Notes under the pieces: model-generated
What the model was told of the DNA's origin: nothing
The model's database searches: none
Seen by the model: the letters and a program-made list of their open reading frames with translations, nothing else
Shown here: piece by piece, positions 48,576 through 57,838 of the stretch
Numbering within the stretch: position 1 is the first letter of the stretch
Layout: each line of letters opens with the position of its first letter
Position numbers and translations under genes: made by a program
Source: Steroidobacteraceae bacterium
GTDB lineage: Bacteria > Pseudomonadota > Gammaproteobacteria > Steroidobacterales > Steroidobacteraceae
DNA: 64,000 nt
Direction of reading: 5' to 3'
NCBI GenBank assembly: GCA_019634895.1
Contig: JAHCAM010000007.1
Location: 1-64,000, forward strand

Positions 48576-51239
48576 TCAGAACCGGTAGGTCGCTTTGAGG
48601 AAATACCTCCTGCCGAGCAGATCGTAGGTGAACGGATCGGTGTTCTGGTCGATCGGGTCGGTGTAGTACGGCGGATCCTTGTCGAACAGATTGTTGACGC
48701 CGCCCCGCAACACCAGCTGCTCGTTCAGCCGCAGACTGCCTTCGACGCCGTGGTACATGACGCTGCCGACGCCGGGTTTGGTCGCACCAATTCGTTGGAA
48801 CTGGCTGTCCGCGTCGCCAATGTAGTTCACGCGGTACGACGCGCTCCACGACTCGCGATCGACTGCGAGCCGCAGATTCGAGCGCCACTTCGTGTAGCTG
48901 CCGTTGCCGCCCTCGCCGTTCGATATCGTGCCCGCCCACTCGATGGTGCTGCGGGCGCCCACAAAGTCGATGTCAAACTGGTCGAGGTAGGCCGCGTCCC
49001 AGACGATCGAAAAATCACTGTTGAGCGCGCGGAAGCCGTAGCGTGCGCCGAAGTCCACCCCGCGCAGCTTTTCCTTCGCGTTGTTCACGAGCGGAACCGC
49101 CAGGAACACCACGTCGCCGGAGAACGGATCGCGGAAAATATCGTCACAGGTCGGATGGGACTTGCCCGCGGAGAAATAGCACTGTTCCAGCGCGGCCGAT
49201 GGCGGCACGTTGCGAATCGAATCCTCGATCTCGATCTGGTAGAAGTCCAGCGTCAGCACGAGCCCTGCCACGGCGACGGGCTCGTACACCACGCCGAACG
49301 TGAACGTATCCGCCTTCTCGGGCTCCAGTCCAAGGCTGCCCGGATAGTCGATCTCGACGAAAAGTTCGCTCTGCGAAAAGCCCGCTCCCACGTCCAGGTC
49401 GCAGTTGGCCCTGAGGTTCGTGTCCGAACTGGTTTCCCACTGGTCGCAGGGATCGACGAAGGTCGTGAAGTTGATCTCTTCCGTCGTATAGAGCTCCCGG
49501 ATATTCGGTGTCCTGACGGAGGTCGAGAACGTCGAGCGCAGACGCAGTTCGTCCGTGACGCGCCAGTCGCCGCCGATCTTGTAGGTGAACTCGGAGTCGA
49601 ACTCGCTGTAGTCGGAGTACCGTGCTGCCACGTTGAGGTCAAAGCTCGCCGCGAGCGGAAAGACCGCTTCTGCGTACGCCTCCACCGACGACAGGCTGGC
49701 ATCGATGGGCGCCGTGCTTCCGCCGCCGCCGGACAGCACCGGCCGCGCATAAGTCCGCCGGTACGCGCCCGAATCCTTGCGGTACTCCAGTCCCGCTGCG
49801 AAGCCCGCAGGGCCGTTCTTCATCGCAAAGAGCTCGCCTGTGAACGTCGCCAGAATGCTCGTCTGCTCGTTCTCGCCGATGGTCGGGACGGTCGCATTGA
49901 CGAAGGCCAGGGCTTCCGGCGACGGGTCGTTGATGCCGAACCAGTCGACGCACTGGGTCGCAGTTGGCGCGGCGCAGTCTGCCTCGACCATGGTGGCGGC
50001 CAGGTTCATCACGTCGATGGCATTGGTGAACCTCTCGTCTGACTCGCTCTTGCCGTAATTGGCCGACAGATCCCAGCTCCAGCCGTTGTTCAGTCGCCCT
50101 TCGAGCCCGATGACCGTGCGGAACAGTTCCACTTCCTGCTCCCAGATACGCGCGCCGAAACCCTCTTCCACCATGCGGCGCCGCAGCGTCAGGTCTTCTC
50201 CGGTCGGGTTGTGCGGGTAAGTCGCCGAGAAGAACCGGTTGGCGAAGGAGGCCGGGCTGGCCTCGGTGTTCGACTTGCGGATCGAGTAGGTATTCTCGGT
50301 GAACAGCCGCAGGCGGTCGGTGAGGTCGATGAATCCGCCGGCACTCAGGTTGGTGCGCTCATACGGAGCGGTGAGATTGAAATACGGCTGGAAATCAAAC
50401 GCGTGCAGGGAAAAGCTGTATGGGACGAAGGAGTCTCCGTCACCGTTTGGATCCTGGTTGAACTGCACGTTGCCCAGAGTCTCGGTGCTGCCCCTGCCGC
50501 CGGCCGTGGACGAGCTGCCGGAACAGAAACGCTCGCCATCCTCCTCCTCGAAGAAGCACCGCGAAAAGCCGCGGTCGACCGAGCGCGCCGCCTGGCGATC
50601 CGTGTAGTTGGCGCTGATGACGAAGCCTTTGTTGCCCATCTCCTTGCCGAAAACGAGGTTGACCTCGCTGTTCTCTCCGTCGCCTTCTTCCGTTGCGCCG
50701 TATGATGCGTCGATCTGGAAGCCGTCGAATGACCGCCGGGTGATGATGTTGACCACTCCGGCGACCGCATCCGCTCCGTAGATGGCGGAAGAACCATCCA
50801 GCAGCGTCTCGATGCGCTCGATCATGTTGACGGGAATGCTGTTCAGGTCGACCACGGAATTCGCGCCGGATCCTCCGGGGACGAACCGGCGGCCGTTGAC
50901 GAGCACGAGCGTGCGGTTCTGCCCCAACCCGCGGAGATTCACGCTGGCGGTGCCGTAGCCTTCCTTGGCGGACAGGTAGTTCGATTCCGCGCCGGCCTGC
51001 GCGCCGGCAGTGAACGGAGAAAACTTCAGCAACTGGTCGATGGCGACCGCGCCGGTCTTGGCAAAGTCATCCGCGGTCAGCACGCTGACTTTGCCGACGC
51101 CCTCGATGTCGCCACGCTTGATGCGACTGCCGGTGACGTAGATGTCGTCCAGGGCCGCTTCCTCCGCTGCCACCGGAGCGGAAGGCAGAACGCTGGCGCC
51201 ACCGGCCGCAACGCAGGCTGCCAGAAACTTGGATTTCAT
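48576..51239 (-). CDS. TonB-dependent outer-membrane receptor of the copper island
   Basis: An 887-residue receptor has a signal peptide (CVAAGGASVLPSAPVAAEE), a plug (about 30-170, DDIYVTGSRIKRGDIEG to DAVAGVVNIITRR) and a barrel ending RRYFLKATYRF with terminal Phe. Extracellular loops have several Cys pairs (for example VEADCAAPTATQCVDW and DPCDQW). The ATG at 51239 gives a signal peptide; the longer in-frame reading upstream has none. It lies upstream of the cueR operator on the same strand. Whether it carries copper chelates is unknown. Confidence 0.9.
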   Translation of the reverse strand: MKSKFLAACVAAGGASVLPSAPVAAEEAALDDIYVTGSRIKRGDIEGVGKVSVLTADDFAKTGAVAIDQLLKFSPFTAGAQAGAESNYLSAKEGYGTASVNLRGLGQNRTLVLVNGRRFVPGGSGANSVVDLNSIPVNMIERIETLLDGSSAIYGADAVAGVVNIITRRSFDGFQIDASYGATEEGDGENSEVNLVFGKEMGNKGFVISANYTDRQAARSVDRGFSRCFFEEEDGERFCSGSSSTAGGRGSTETLGNVQFNQDPNGDGDSFVPYSFSLHAFDFQPYFNLTAPYERTNLSAGGFIDLTDRLRLFTENTYSIRKSNTEASPASFANRFFSATYPHNPTGEDLTLRRRMVEEGFGARIWEQEVELFRTVIGLEGRLNNGWSWDLSANYGKSESDERFTNAIDVMNLAATMVEADCAAPTATQCVDWFGINDPSPEALAFVNATVPTIGENEQTSILATFTGELFAMKNGPAGFAAGLEYRKDSGAYRRTYARPVLSGGGGSTAPIDASLSSVEAYAEAVFPLAASFDLNVAARYSDYSEFDSEFTYKIGGDWRVTDELRLRSTFSTSVRTPNIRELYTTEEINFTTFVDPCDQWETSSDTNLRANCDLDVGAGFSQSELFVEIDYPGSLGLEPEKADTFTFGVVYEPVAVAGLVLTLDFYQIEIEDSIRNVPPSAALEQCYFSAGKSHPTCDDIFRDPFSGDVVFLAVPLVNNAKEKLRGVDFGARYGFRALNSDFSIVWDAAYLDQFDIDFVGARSTIEWAGTISNGEGGNGSYTKWRSNLRLAVDRESWSASYRVNYIGDADSQFQRIGATKPGVGSVMYHGVEGSLRLNEQLVLRGGVNNLFDKDPPYYTDPIDQNTDPFTYDLLGRRYFLKATYRF

Positions 51240-51449
51240 AGGCGGGATCCCCCCATGCACAAAGTCCTCGTCGTAGTAATGAGACCCTCCGCGTCCGGGT
51301 TTCCTGGGCGTCGATTCGGGACGGCAGTCATGCCGGACGAGGATGCCGCGCCAATACAACCGATTCAGCGACGAATTCCGCTTCGGTCGGGTGGCGTCAC
51401 GGCGCGCGGTCAACCCGCGCCGTGAAGCCGGCGCGATCGCGATGCCGCG

Positions 51450-51824
51450 TCAGGCGGGCGGTCGGAAGGGGGCGCCGGGGGCGTCCAGGGGGTGGAATGT
51501 CGTCGGCCTGGCGGAGTCCGGTCGCGAACCGGTCCAATGACGCAGCCCGGCGTGCGGACGCGGCGCGACGACGGCCGGCGCAGCACAACCGCAGCCACAA
51601 GCCTCGCCGCCGCAGCAGTCCGAATCCATGGGGGTCGACGGCTCGCCAGACGGCTCCTGCCGCTGTTGCGGTTGGCCCGGCCCGTCCTGTCCGTGGTGAT
51701 TCCCGTGCATGGCGGAGTCGGAATCGGCGGTCGCGGGCGGGATCGCCATTCCGTTCAGGATGACGGACAACGCCACCAGGGCGCGAAATAGCCGCCAAGC
51801 GGGCGGATCTTCTAGGCGTGTCAC
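51450..51824 (-). CDS. copL: CopL-family metal-binding protein, copy 2
   Basis: A 124-residue protein has a hydrophobic N-terminus (FRALVALSVILNGMAIPPATA), His/Met-containing MHGNHHGQDG, a Cys cluster (CCGGEACGCGCAAP) and the end GAPFRPPA. This matches the CopL architecture known from Xanthomonas copLAB, where CopL is needed for copper-induced expression. It lies 93 bases after the methyltransferase gene on the same strand. The symbol is assigned by architecture only. Confidence 0.72.
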   Translation of the reverse strand: MTRLEDPPAWRLFRALVALSVILNGMAIPPATADSDSAMHGNHHGQDGPGQPQQRQEPSGEPSTPMDSDCCGGEACGCGCAAPAVVAPRPHAGLRHWTGSRPDSARPTTFHPLDAPGAPFRPPA

Positions 51825-51917
51825 CGGAACACATTGCTCCCGCCGGCTCGAAATCGCAAGGCTCGACAGCGCTGGAACGATCAGGATTGGAACCGGCGTT
51901 CGCCGATGCCCGAGCGG

Positions 51918-52580
51918 TCAGGCTCCGGGCCTGACCGCGCGATACAGGGACAAAGTTCCTAAAACGGTCGAAAAGCGCCGGCTTTCCGCAACCTCGCGGA
52001 ACCCGGCCTGCTCGAACAGTCCGACCAGCCTGCCCGCCACGTTGTCGCGCGTCGTCGCGAACCCGTCGAGGCACTGGACGGCCAGGAACAGCCCGCGCAT
52101 GAGCGGATTGGCCGGTCGACCCCAGTCGGCCACGTGCAGTTCGGCTCCGGGGCGCATCACGCGGAACAGTTCGCCGGCCGTGCGAACCTTGTCCTGCCAG
52201 GTCAGGTGATGAAAAAAGAGGCTGGACATCACCCGATCAAAGTACCGGGCAGGAAACGGCAGGGTATCCGAGCGAGCCTGGCGCAGGCTGATCTCGGCGT
52301 GCGCGAGGCGCGCCTTGCGCTCCGCCCGGGCCAGGATCTCGGGATCGACATCCACGCCCGTGACCTCCGCCGCCGGTTGGGCCTGCTTGATCCAGATCGC
52401 GAGCGTGCCCGTGCCGGTCGCCAGATCCAGCACCCGCTGGCCCGGGAGGATCCCTGCCTGCCCGATCAACGCCCGCTTGAAGCGGCGCTCGCGCGTGGTG
52501 GCTCTGACGACGACGTCATAGAGCGGGGTCAGCCAGCGGTAGCCGAGAGCCGGGACGAATGCTTCATTCTCCGGTCGCAC
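51918..52580 (-). CDS. Class I SAM-dependent methyltransferase, GTG start
   Basis: A 220-residue methyltransferase has motif I VLDLATGTGTLAIWIKQAQP, the acidic VDVDPEIL, and LPFPARYFDRVMSSLFFHHLTWQDK, with a UbiE-like overall plan. The GTG at 52580 follows AAAGG and overlaps the end of the preceding membrane-protein gene; an upstream in-frame start lies inside that gene. Its presence among copper genes is not explained by known copper chemistry. The substrate is unknown. Confidence 0.82.
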   Translation of the reverse strand: MRPENEAFVPALGYRWLTPLYDVVVRATTRERRFKRALIGQAGILPGQRVLDLATGTGTLAIWIKQAQPAAEVTGVDVDPEILARAERKARLAHAEISLRQARSDTLPFPARYFDRVMSSLFFHHLTWQDKVRTAGELFRVMRPGAELHVADWGRPANPLMRGLFLAVQCLDGFATTRDNVAGRLVGLFEQAGFREVAESRRFSTVLGTLSLYRAVRPGA

Positions 52581-52854
52581 CAGGCACCTTTCCCAGCAGG
52601 CCGCGGGTCCACGCAAAAAGCGCGCCCACGGCAAATGCCGTCAGCGAAGCGTTGAACAGGCCGAGAAGAAATCGCGCGGCCGTCAGCGGTTCGTCGGTTC
52701 TCAACACCGTCAGGTCGAGTCCGTGTGTCCATGAGTTGACGAACCGGACCGTTCCCAGCGGAGAGAGATAGACGGCCACTGCGCAAATCACGCTCACGAC
52801 GGCTGCGGTCAGTGCCGCGGCAATTCCGGTACGCAAAGGACTGGATCGCTCCAT
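52564..52854 (-). CDS. DUF5676-like small membrane protein
   Basis: A 96-residue protein has two membrane segments (about 10-30 and 60-80) flanking a short loop with SPLGTVRFVNSWTHGLDLTVLRTDEPLTAARFLLGLFNASLTAFAVGALFAW. The spacing, Trp/His loop and size match the DUF5676 membrane family often found in metal-resistance clusters. The ATG at 52854 follows GGAGGAAG. Function is unknown. Confidence 0.75.
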   Translation of the reverse strand: MERSSPLRTGIAAALTAAVVSVICAVAVYLSPLGTVRFVNSWTHGLDLTVLRTDEPLTAARFLLGLFNASLTAFAVGALFAWTRGLLGKVPGATGE

Positions 52855-52871
52855 GGATCTTCCTCCTGCGA

Positions 52872-53345
52872 TCATTGAGTCCCCGGGTGGCTCGTGAAGA
52901 CGCTGGTGGACCCGTCTCGCGCCACCAGCACTACCTCGTACGCTTGTCGCCGCTCTCCCTGCACCATGCCGGGCGAACCGAGCGGCATGCCGGGAACCGC
53001 CAGCCCGAGCGCATCCGGTTTCTCAGCCAGCAGTCGCTTCACGTCTTCCGCCGGCACGTGGCCTTCCACGAAGTAGCCGGCGACCAGCGCCGTATGGCAG
53101 GAACCCATGCCGGCCGGCACGCCCGCCTCGGCCTTGATGGGCGACAGATCCTGCACGTCGCGAATCTCCACCGGGAAGCCGGAGCTCCGCATGTGATCGG
53201 CCCAGGCCAGGCAGCATCCGCAGGCCGGAGACTTGTAGACGGTCACGAGTGGCAAGGGCTCCGGCGCGGGCGGCGGTAGTTCCTGCGCGCAGGCCCCGAG
53301 CGATACGAACAGCAGCGGGGCGATGATTGTGGTCAAGAGACGCAT
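52872..53345 (-). CDS. DUF411 metal-binding protein
   Basis: A 157-residue protein has a lipoprotein-like signal peptide (LFVSLGAC) and the DUF411 core: VTVYKSPACGCCLAWADHMRSSGF, VPAGMGSCHTALVAGYFVEGHVPAEDVKRLL, and ALGLAVPGMPLGSPGM. The CGCC and SCHT motifs are the candidate copper ligands. DUF411 proteins occur widely in copper-resistance operons. It probably binds Cu(I) in the periplasm. Confidence 0.9.
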   Translation of the reverse strand: MRLLTTIIAPLLFVSLGACAQELPPPAPEPLPLVTVYKSPACGCCLAWADHMRSSGFPVEIRDVQDLSPIKAEAGVPAGMGSCHTALVAGYFVEGHVPAEDVKRLLAEKPDALGLAVPGMPLGSPGMVQGERRQAYEVVLVARDGSTSVFTSHPGTQ

Positions 53346-53358
53346 GGTGCAGCTCCTG

Positions 53359-53823
53359 CTACTTGCGGGTCCGGGACGACCAGTGGATGTGAACGATCTT
53401 CCAGCCGGCGTGATCGGACCTCAGGATCATCGTCTCCGTGCTGACGATCGTTGCCGGTTTGCCGTCGCGCTGGACGTGCAGCTCGCTCTCGCTCGCGACC
53501 CAGGCGAACTTTCCGCTGGTCCGTGCCTTGCGGCGCAGCAGCTTGTGATGGGCATCCTTCAGGAACGCCGCGTCGCCTTTCGCGTGCCCGCCAAGGTACT
53601 CGGCCGCCGATCGCTCGACGCCGCCGCTTTCCAGTATCCAGACCTCCGGGTCCAGCTCGGCTCCGGCCTTCTCCAGTTCGCCGGCCTTCAGCGCGGCGAA
53701 GAACCGGTCAACGGCGGCAACGGCAGCCTTCGTGTCGTCCGGAACGTCGATTGCGGGCGCTTCTGCCTGCGCGAACAGCGGCCATACCACCAGCAGCATC
53801 GCCGTGGGAATCATTCGTTTCAT
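53359..53823 (-). CDS. Exported NTF2-like (SnoaL/DUF4440) protein of the copper island
   Basis: A 154-residue protein has a signal peptide (AMLLVVWPLFAQAEA) and an NTF2-like fold (AVAAVDRFFAALKAGELEKAGAELDPEVWILESGG, ending WKIVHIHWSSRTRK). The His/Trp-rich end, VHIHWSS, is typical of the family. It sits between the DUF411 and cytochrome c genes with short gaps, so it belongs to the same transcript. Function unknown. Confidence 0.83.
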   Translation of the reverse strand: MKRMIPTAMLLVVWPLFAQAEAPAIDVPDDTKAAVAAVDRFFAALKAGELEKAGAELDPEVWILESGGVERSAAEYLGGHAKGDAAFLKDAHHKLLRRKARTSGKFAWVASESELHVQRDGKPATIVSTETMILRSDHAGWKIVHIHWSSRTRK

Positions 53824-53841
53824 GTGAGCCTCCTCGTTGTA

Positions 53842-54462
53842 TCAGTCGTTGTGTGGCGGCGTTCCCGGGGCATGCGCGTGCGCCGACGCCGGTTTCGCTT
53901 CATCGGCATGATGATCTTCAGGGCCGTGGTCCTCCTCCGCGGCCATGCCGCCATGTGAATGGCCGCCGCTCGCCTCCACGAGATCGCGATAAGAGGCTTC
54001 GGACATGTCGGGCAGCCGCTTCATGAAGGCGACCAGTCCCCAGATGTATTCGTCCTCCATGTGGCCGCCCCAGGCCGGCATCCCGCTCATCTTGATGCCG
54101 TGCTTGATGACCCAGAAAGCGGCCGCCGGATCGTGGACTCGATGGCGCGCGAGATCCGGCGGCCGCGGGTAGAGGCCGGCGCGCAGCTCGCTGTCATTTT
54201 CGCCGGGTCGCAGGTGGCAGCCCGCACACATGGCGTCGTAGTTGCCGGCGCCCGTCCGGATCTGTGCTTCGTCATCGAGCGGCGGCACGACAATGTCGGC
54301 GGAACGCGCCGCGATCGAGCGTTCGCGCACCGTCTGCATCAGGGACGAGGTGAGCTTCCAGTGCGGCTCGTCGGCCGCGACGTTGTATCCGCCGAGCACC
54401 ACGAACGCCGCGCCGGCAATGACAACCAGTGCCGCCCCGATGACCCAGATCCTGATTTTCAT
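53842..54462 (-). CDS. Monohaem c-type cytochrome with His-rich tail
   Basis: A 206-residue protein has an uncleaved or cleaved N-terminal helix (VIGAALVVIAGAAFVVLGGY), one haem site CAGCH near residue 80, and a distal Met in KMSGMPAWG. The C-terminal about 45 residues are His-rich (GGHSHGGMAAEEDHGPEDHHADEAKPASAHAHAPG), as in metal-buffering tails. It could accept electrons from the multicopper oxidase's neighbour reactions or buffer copper. It follows that gene by ten bases. Confidence 0.88.
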   Translation of the reverse strand: MKIRIWVIGAALVVIAGAAFVVLGGYNVAADEPHWKLTSSLMQTVRERSIAARSADIVVPPLDDEAQIRTGAGNYDAMCAGCHLRPGENDSELRAGLYPRPPDLARHRVHDPAAAFWVIKHGIKMSGMPAWGGHMEDEYIWGLVAFMKRLPDMSEASYRDLVEASGGHSHGGMAAEEDHGPEDHHADEAKPASAHAHAPGTPPHND

Positions 54463-54472
54463 GAAAACCTCC

Positions 54473-55804
54473 TCAGCCGCCGTGATTCATCTTTGAATGG
54501 TCCATCGGTTCGTCCGGCCTGACGGCGGCCGGAGCCTCCGAAACGCGCCGCGCCACCGTACCGGGCGGATTGGGATACCAGCCTGGATCGCCGTAGTCCT
54601 CCCGACGAAGGTCGTTGCGCACCTTGACGACCGTGAACATGCCGCCCATCTCCAGGTTTCCGAACGGGCCCCGGCCCATCATCATCGGCAGGGTGTTCTC
54701 GGGCCCGGCCATGTGGCCCATGTTCGTGTGCTCCTGGTGCTCCGCCATGCCGCCCTCGCCCATGGACATGTAGCCTGGCAGCGCGCGCCGCACCGCCGCA
54801 TCGAGATCGCCCTGCTTCACGCCGAGCGCGTTCGGGATGTCATGGCCCATCGCATTCATCGTGTGGTGCGACATGTGGCAATGCAGCGCCCAGTCGCCGG
54901 GCACCGCGACGAACTCGATGTCGCGCGTCTGCCCGACGCCCACGATCTCCGTCGTCTCAGGCCGCCACAGCGCGCGCGGCCAACGGCCGCCGTCCGAGCC
55001 CGTCACGTGGAACTGCACGCCGTGCAGGTGGATCGGGTGGTTCCACATCGAGAGATTCCCGATCCGAATGCGCACGCGCTCACCCGTGCGCGCCACGATG
55101 GGATCAATGGCCGGGAATACCTTGCTGTTGAAGGTCCACAGGTCGAAGTCCTGCATGACCGCGGGGTCCGGCCGGTAGGAACCGGGATGCAGCGCCCAGT
55201 TGTGCAGCAGGAAACAGTAGTCGCGGTCGATCGGGACCGCCTCGCCATGGCGCGGGTGGACAATGAACATGCCCATCATGCCGACCGCCATCTGCAGCAT
55301 CTCGTCGGCGTGCGGGTGGTACATGTGCGTGCCGTGCTGGCGCAGCGTGAATTCGTAGGCGTAGGTCTCGCCCGGCGCGATGTGCGGCTGCGAAAGGCCG
55401 CCGACGCCGTCCATGCCCGACGGCAGCAGGATGCCGTGCCAGTGAATGGTCGTGTGCTCCGGCAGCCGGTTGGTCACCAGAATACGCACGCGATCGCCTT
55501 CGACGGCCTCGATGGTCGGGCCCGGCGTCGTGCCGTTGTAACCCCAGCATTTCGCTCTGCTGCCGGGCGCGAATTCATGCTCGACCTCTTCCGCCACGAG
55601 GTGGAATTCCTTGACGCCGCCGACCATCCTGAATGAAAGCGTGCGGCCATTCAGGGTGCGCACCGGCCGGACGCCGGGACGCGAGGCCGGAGCTGATACC
55701 TGCGTCTCGTCCTGCTGCGCATACGCGCGGCGGCCCATGAGCGCGAGCGGCAACAGGCCCCCAGCACCCATCCACCAGAACCAGTTGCGCCGGGACATCT
55801 TCAT
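54473..55804 (-). CDS. Multicopper oxidase (copper-resistance type)
   Basis: A 443-residue periplasmic oxidase has a Tat-like signal (SRRNWFWWMG). Copper ligands are seen in HTTIHWHGILL, HMYHPHAD, HPIHLHGVQFHV and HCHMSHHTMNAM, which fit the type 1, 2 and 3 sites. The C-terminal third is Met- and His-rich (MGHMAGPENTLPMMMGRG, MDHSKMNHGG), common in copper-detoxifying oxidases. It probably oxidises Cu(I) to less toxic Cu(II). The start overlaps the TolC-like gene stop (ATGA). Confidence 0.93.
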   Translation of the reverse strand: MKMSRRNWFWWMGAGGLLPLALMGRRAYAQQDETQVSAPASRPGVRPVRTLNGRTLSFRMVGGVKEFHLVAEEVEHEFAPGSRAKCWGYNGTTPGPTIEAVEGDRVRILVTNRLPEHTTIHWHGILLPSGMDGVGGLSQPHIAPGETYAYEFTLRQHGTHMYHPHADEMLQMAVGMMGMFIVHPRHGEAVPIDRDYCFLLHNWALHPGSYRPDPAVMQDFDLWTFNSKVFPAIDPIVARTGERVRIRIGNLSMWNHPIHLHGVQFHVTGSDGGRWPRALWRPETTEIVGVGQTRDIEFVAVPGDWALHCHMSHHTMNAMGHDIPNALGVKQGDLDAAVRRALPGYMSMGEGGMAEHQEHTNMGHMAGPENTLPMMMGRGPFGNLEMGGMFTVVKVRNDLRREDYGDPGWYPNPPGTVARRVSEAPAAVRPDEPMDHSKMNHGG

Positions 55805-57228
55805 GGGTCGCCTCCGTGATGTGCGTGCTCGCTCTCGGCCGGCGGCATTGCGTCGTCGAGGCTGATCGTCAACGGCCGTGGCTCGTCATCGCCCGGCAGG
55901 GGACCGCCCAATTCAGCTCGAAGCGCCGCGCGGGCAATCCAGTAGTCCCTGACGGCAGCGAGCCAGCCCGCCTGGATGTCGTACCGCTCGCCCCTCGCCT
56001 GCAGGAGGGAAAATACTCCCTCGAGCATGAAGTTGACCCGTTCCTGGCGGCGCTCGACGGCTGATGCCGCCGCGGGCATCAGACGATCGCGATAGGCCGC
56101 GTAGATCTCGTGCGCGAGCTGCAGGCGCTCGATCTCCGTGTGAACGGAGTTCTCCACGTCAAGGGCGAGTGCGTCGCGCCGCGCGCGCGCGTCCAGCAGG
56201 CGGGCTTCCAGTCGCGCGATGGCGGCCTGGCCCTGGTCGAAGAGCGGCAGCTCGGCAGTCAGCCCCGGTCCGCGTCGCACTTCGCCGCCCGCATCGTGCT
56301 CGCGCTCGTAGCCGACGCCGATCGGCCGCAGCAGCCGCCAGCGCCGCGTGGTCGCGAGCGCATCCTCCAGCATCGCGACTTCCTCCCCGGCTGCCGCGAG
56401 GTCGTGACGCTGCGCAATCGCCGTCGCAACCACCGCTGTCGCCGATATCTCCTCACCGGGAGGCTCGGGCAGCCGGCCGGCTGTCTGCCACGGATCGGAT
56501 GAACGCAGGCCGAGGAGCCCCGCGAGCCGGCGGCGGGCATCCGCGGCGTCCGATTTCGCGCGCAGCGCAGCGAGTCTCGCGCCCGCTGCCCGCATCCGTT
56601 GCTCGTCCAGTTCCAGCTGCGCGATGTTGCCCGCGGCGTGAAATCGTTGCGCGAGCTCGAGCGCGGTATCGGCGGCCTGCGCGGCTGCTTCTCGCAACAT
56701 CTGGTTCTGCAGCGCGCTGACCTGCGTATACCAGGCCGTTTCCACGTCCTTGCGCAGTTCCATCAGGGCGCTCATGACGGCAAATTCCGTCCGGCGAAAG
56801 TCGGCAGCCGAAAGTCGCCGGCGCGATGGCAGCAGCAGCAGATCAGAGAATGTGACAAAGACGCTCTGCGAGGTCTCGTTCGGGCCGCCGCCCTGCGGAT
56901 GCAGCCAGGACAGCGACAGGCGAGGATTTGCGATGCGCGCGGCGGCCTGCAGATCTGCATGCGAGATTCCGAGCTGCGCGTACCGACGGCGGATTTCACC
57001 ATTGCGGATGAATGCGAGCTTGAGCGCCGCCTCGAGGTCGAGCGGTTCCGTGAGCACGGTCGTGGGCTCCGCCGCAGCATCCGATGAGGGCCAGGCGGGA
57101 ACAGCCCCGGCCGGCGTCGCAACCCGGCCAGCCACGCCTGCGGCTGACTCATCGAGCGGAGTAACCGCGCAACCAGCCAGGATGGCGGCGGCAGCCGCAA
57201 TCGTGGCTAGACGAAAATACAATCTCAT
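55801..57228 (-). CDS. TolC/CusC-family outer-membrane efflux lipoprotein
   Basis: A 475-residue protein has a lipoprotein signal (AILAGCAVTP) and two repeated TolC-type halves of long helices with beta-barrel segments (LSLSWLHPQGGGPNETSQSVFVTFSDLLLLPSRRR, AELPLFDQGQAAIARLEARLLDARARRDA). A His-rich end (ESEHAHHGGDP) is present. No CusA pump or CusB adaptor is encoded beside it, so it may serve copper export from the periplasm with parts encoded elsewhere. Confidence 0.9.
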   Translation of the reverse strand: MRLYFRLATIAAAAAILAGCAVTPLDESAAGVAGRVATPAGAVPAWPSSDAAAEPTTVLTEPLDLEAALKLAFIRNGEIRRRYAQLGISHADLQAAARIANPRLSLSWLHPQGGGPNETSQSVFVTFSDLLLLPSRRRLSAADFRRTEFAVMSALMELRKDVETAWYTQVSALQNQMLREAAAQAADTALELAQRFHAAGNIAQLELDEQRMRAAGARLAALRAKSDAADARRRLAGLLGLRSSDPWQTAGRLPEPPGEEISATAVVATAIAQRHDLAAAGEEVAMLEDALATTRRWRLLRPIGVGYEREHDAGGEVRRGPGLTAELPLFDQGQAAIARLEARLLDARARRDALALDVENSVHTEIERLQLAHEIYAAYRDRLMPAAASAVERRQERVNFMLEGVFSLLQARGERYDIQAGWLAAVRDYWIARAALRAELGGPLPGDDEPRPLTISLDDAMPPAESEHAHHGGDP

Positions 57229-57322
57229 GGTCCAGTTCCCTCGATGCCGGCCAGGCCGACCAGAACACGCGAATACGCGACGGGCCGGTCAGCCCGTCAC
57301 GCGAGAAACTGAAGGGAAGCGG

Positions 57323-57667
57323 TCAGGCAGGAGGTCTGAAGGGCGCGGTTATCTCCGCGATCGGCGGCAGGCCGTCCGGAAACGGCGCGATCGCCGCGAA
57401 CAGGACCGGCGCGGAGCCGCTGTGCGCGATGTCCGCCAGGCATGCCTGCGGCGCCGCGCATCCGCAGACGCAGCCCGGGTCGTCGCAGCAGTCGGATGGG
57501 GTACCGGATTCACCGGAGCCGGCATCGCCGGTCATGCCGTCGTGGCCGTGGTGAGCCATCGCCATCGAATCGCCGGTCATGGCCCCAGGCCCCGCCGCGG
57601 CGGCCCCCGCAATGCCGTTGTGCATGACCGCCACTGCGAGCAGCAGCTGCAGCGCGAATCCGGCCAT
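57323..57667 (-). CDS. copL: CopL-family metal-binding protein, copy 1
   Basis: A 114-residue protein has a hydrophobic start (MAGFALQLLLAVAVMHNGIAG), a Met/His stretch (MTGDSMAMAHHGHDGMTGD), a Cys cluster CCDDPGCVCGCAAPQAC and the terminal motif ITAPFRPPA. It is upstream of the TolC-like and multicopper oxidase genes, as CopL is upstream of copAB in Xanthomonas. The ATG at 57667 fits a compact signal-anchor; alternatives upstream extend it by 22 or more residues. Confidence 0.75.
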   Translation of the reverse strand: MAGFALQLLLAVAVMHNGIAGAAAAGPGAMTGDSMAMAHHGHDGMTGDAGSGESGTPSDCCDDPGCVCGCAAPQACLADIAHSGSAPVLFAAIAPFPDGLPPIAEITAPFRPPA

Positions 57668-57838
57668 TGGCTGTCCGTGACAGTACACGCAAATAGACTG
57701 CGCCTGTCGTCGAGCCGACGCAAGTGCCGGCATCAGACCTGCGGCGCGCTCGTGTATCCGTGCCGCGATGGGATGACGAGAATTGCAGCCACAATCTGGC
57801 CTCTGGCGCGTCCGGCAACTGGTTGAGACAATTACAAG

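Noticed and set aside
57668..57838. Copper-responsive operator between copL and the aminotransferase gene
   Set aside because: No dyad comparable to the CueR operator and no clear -35/-10 pair was found. The promoters there remain undefined.
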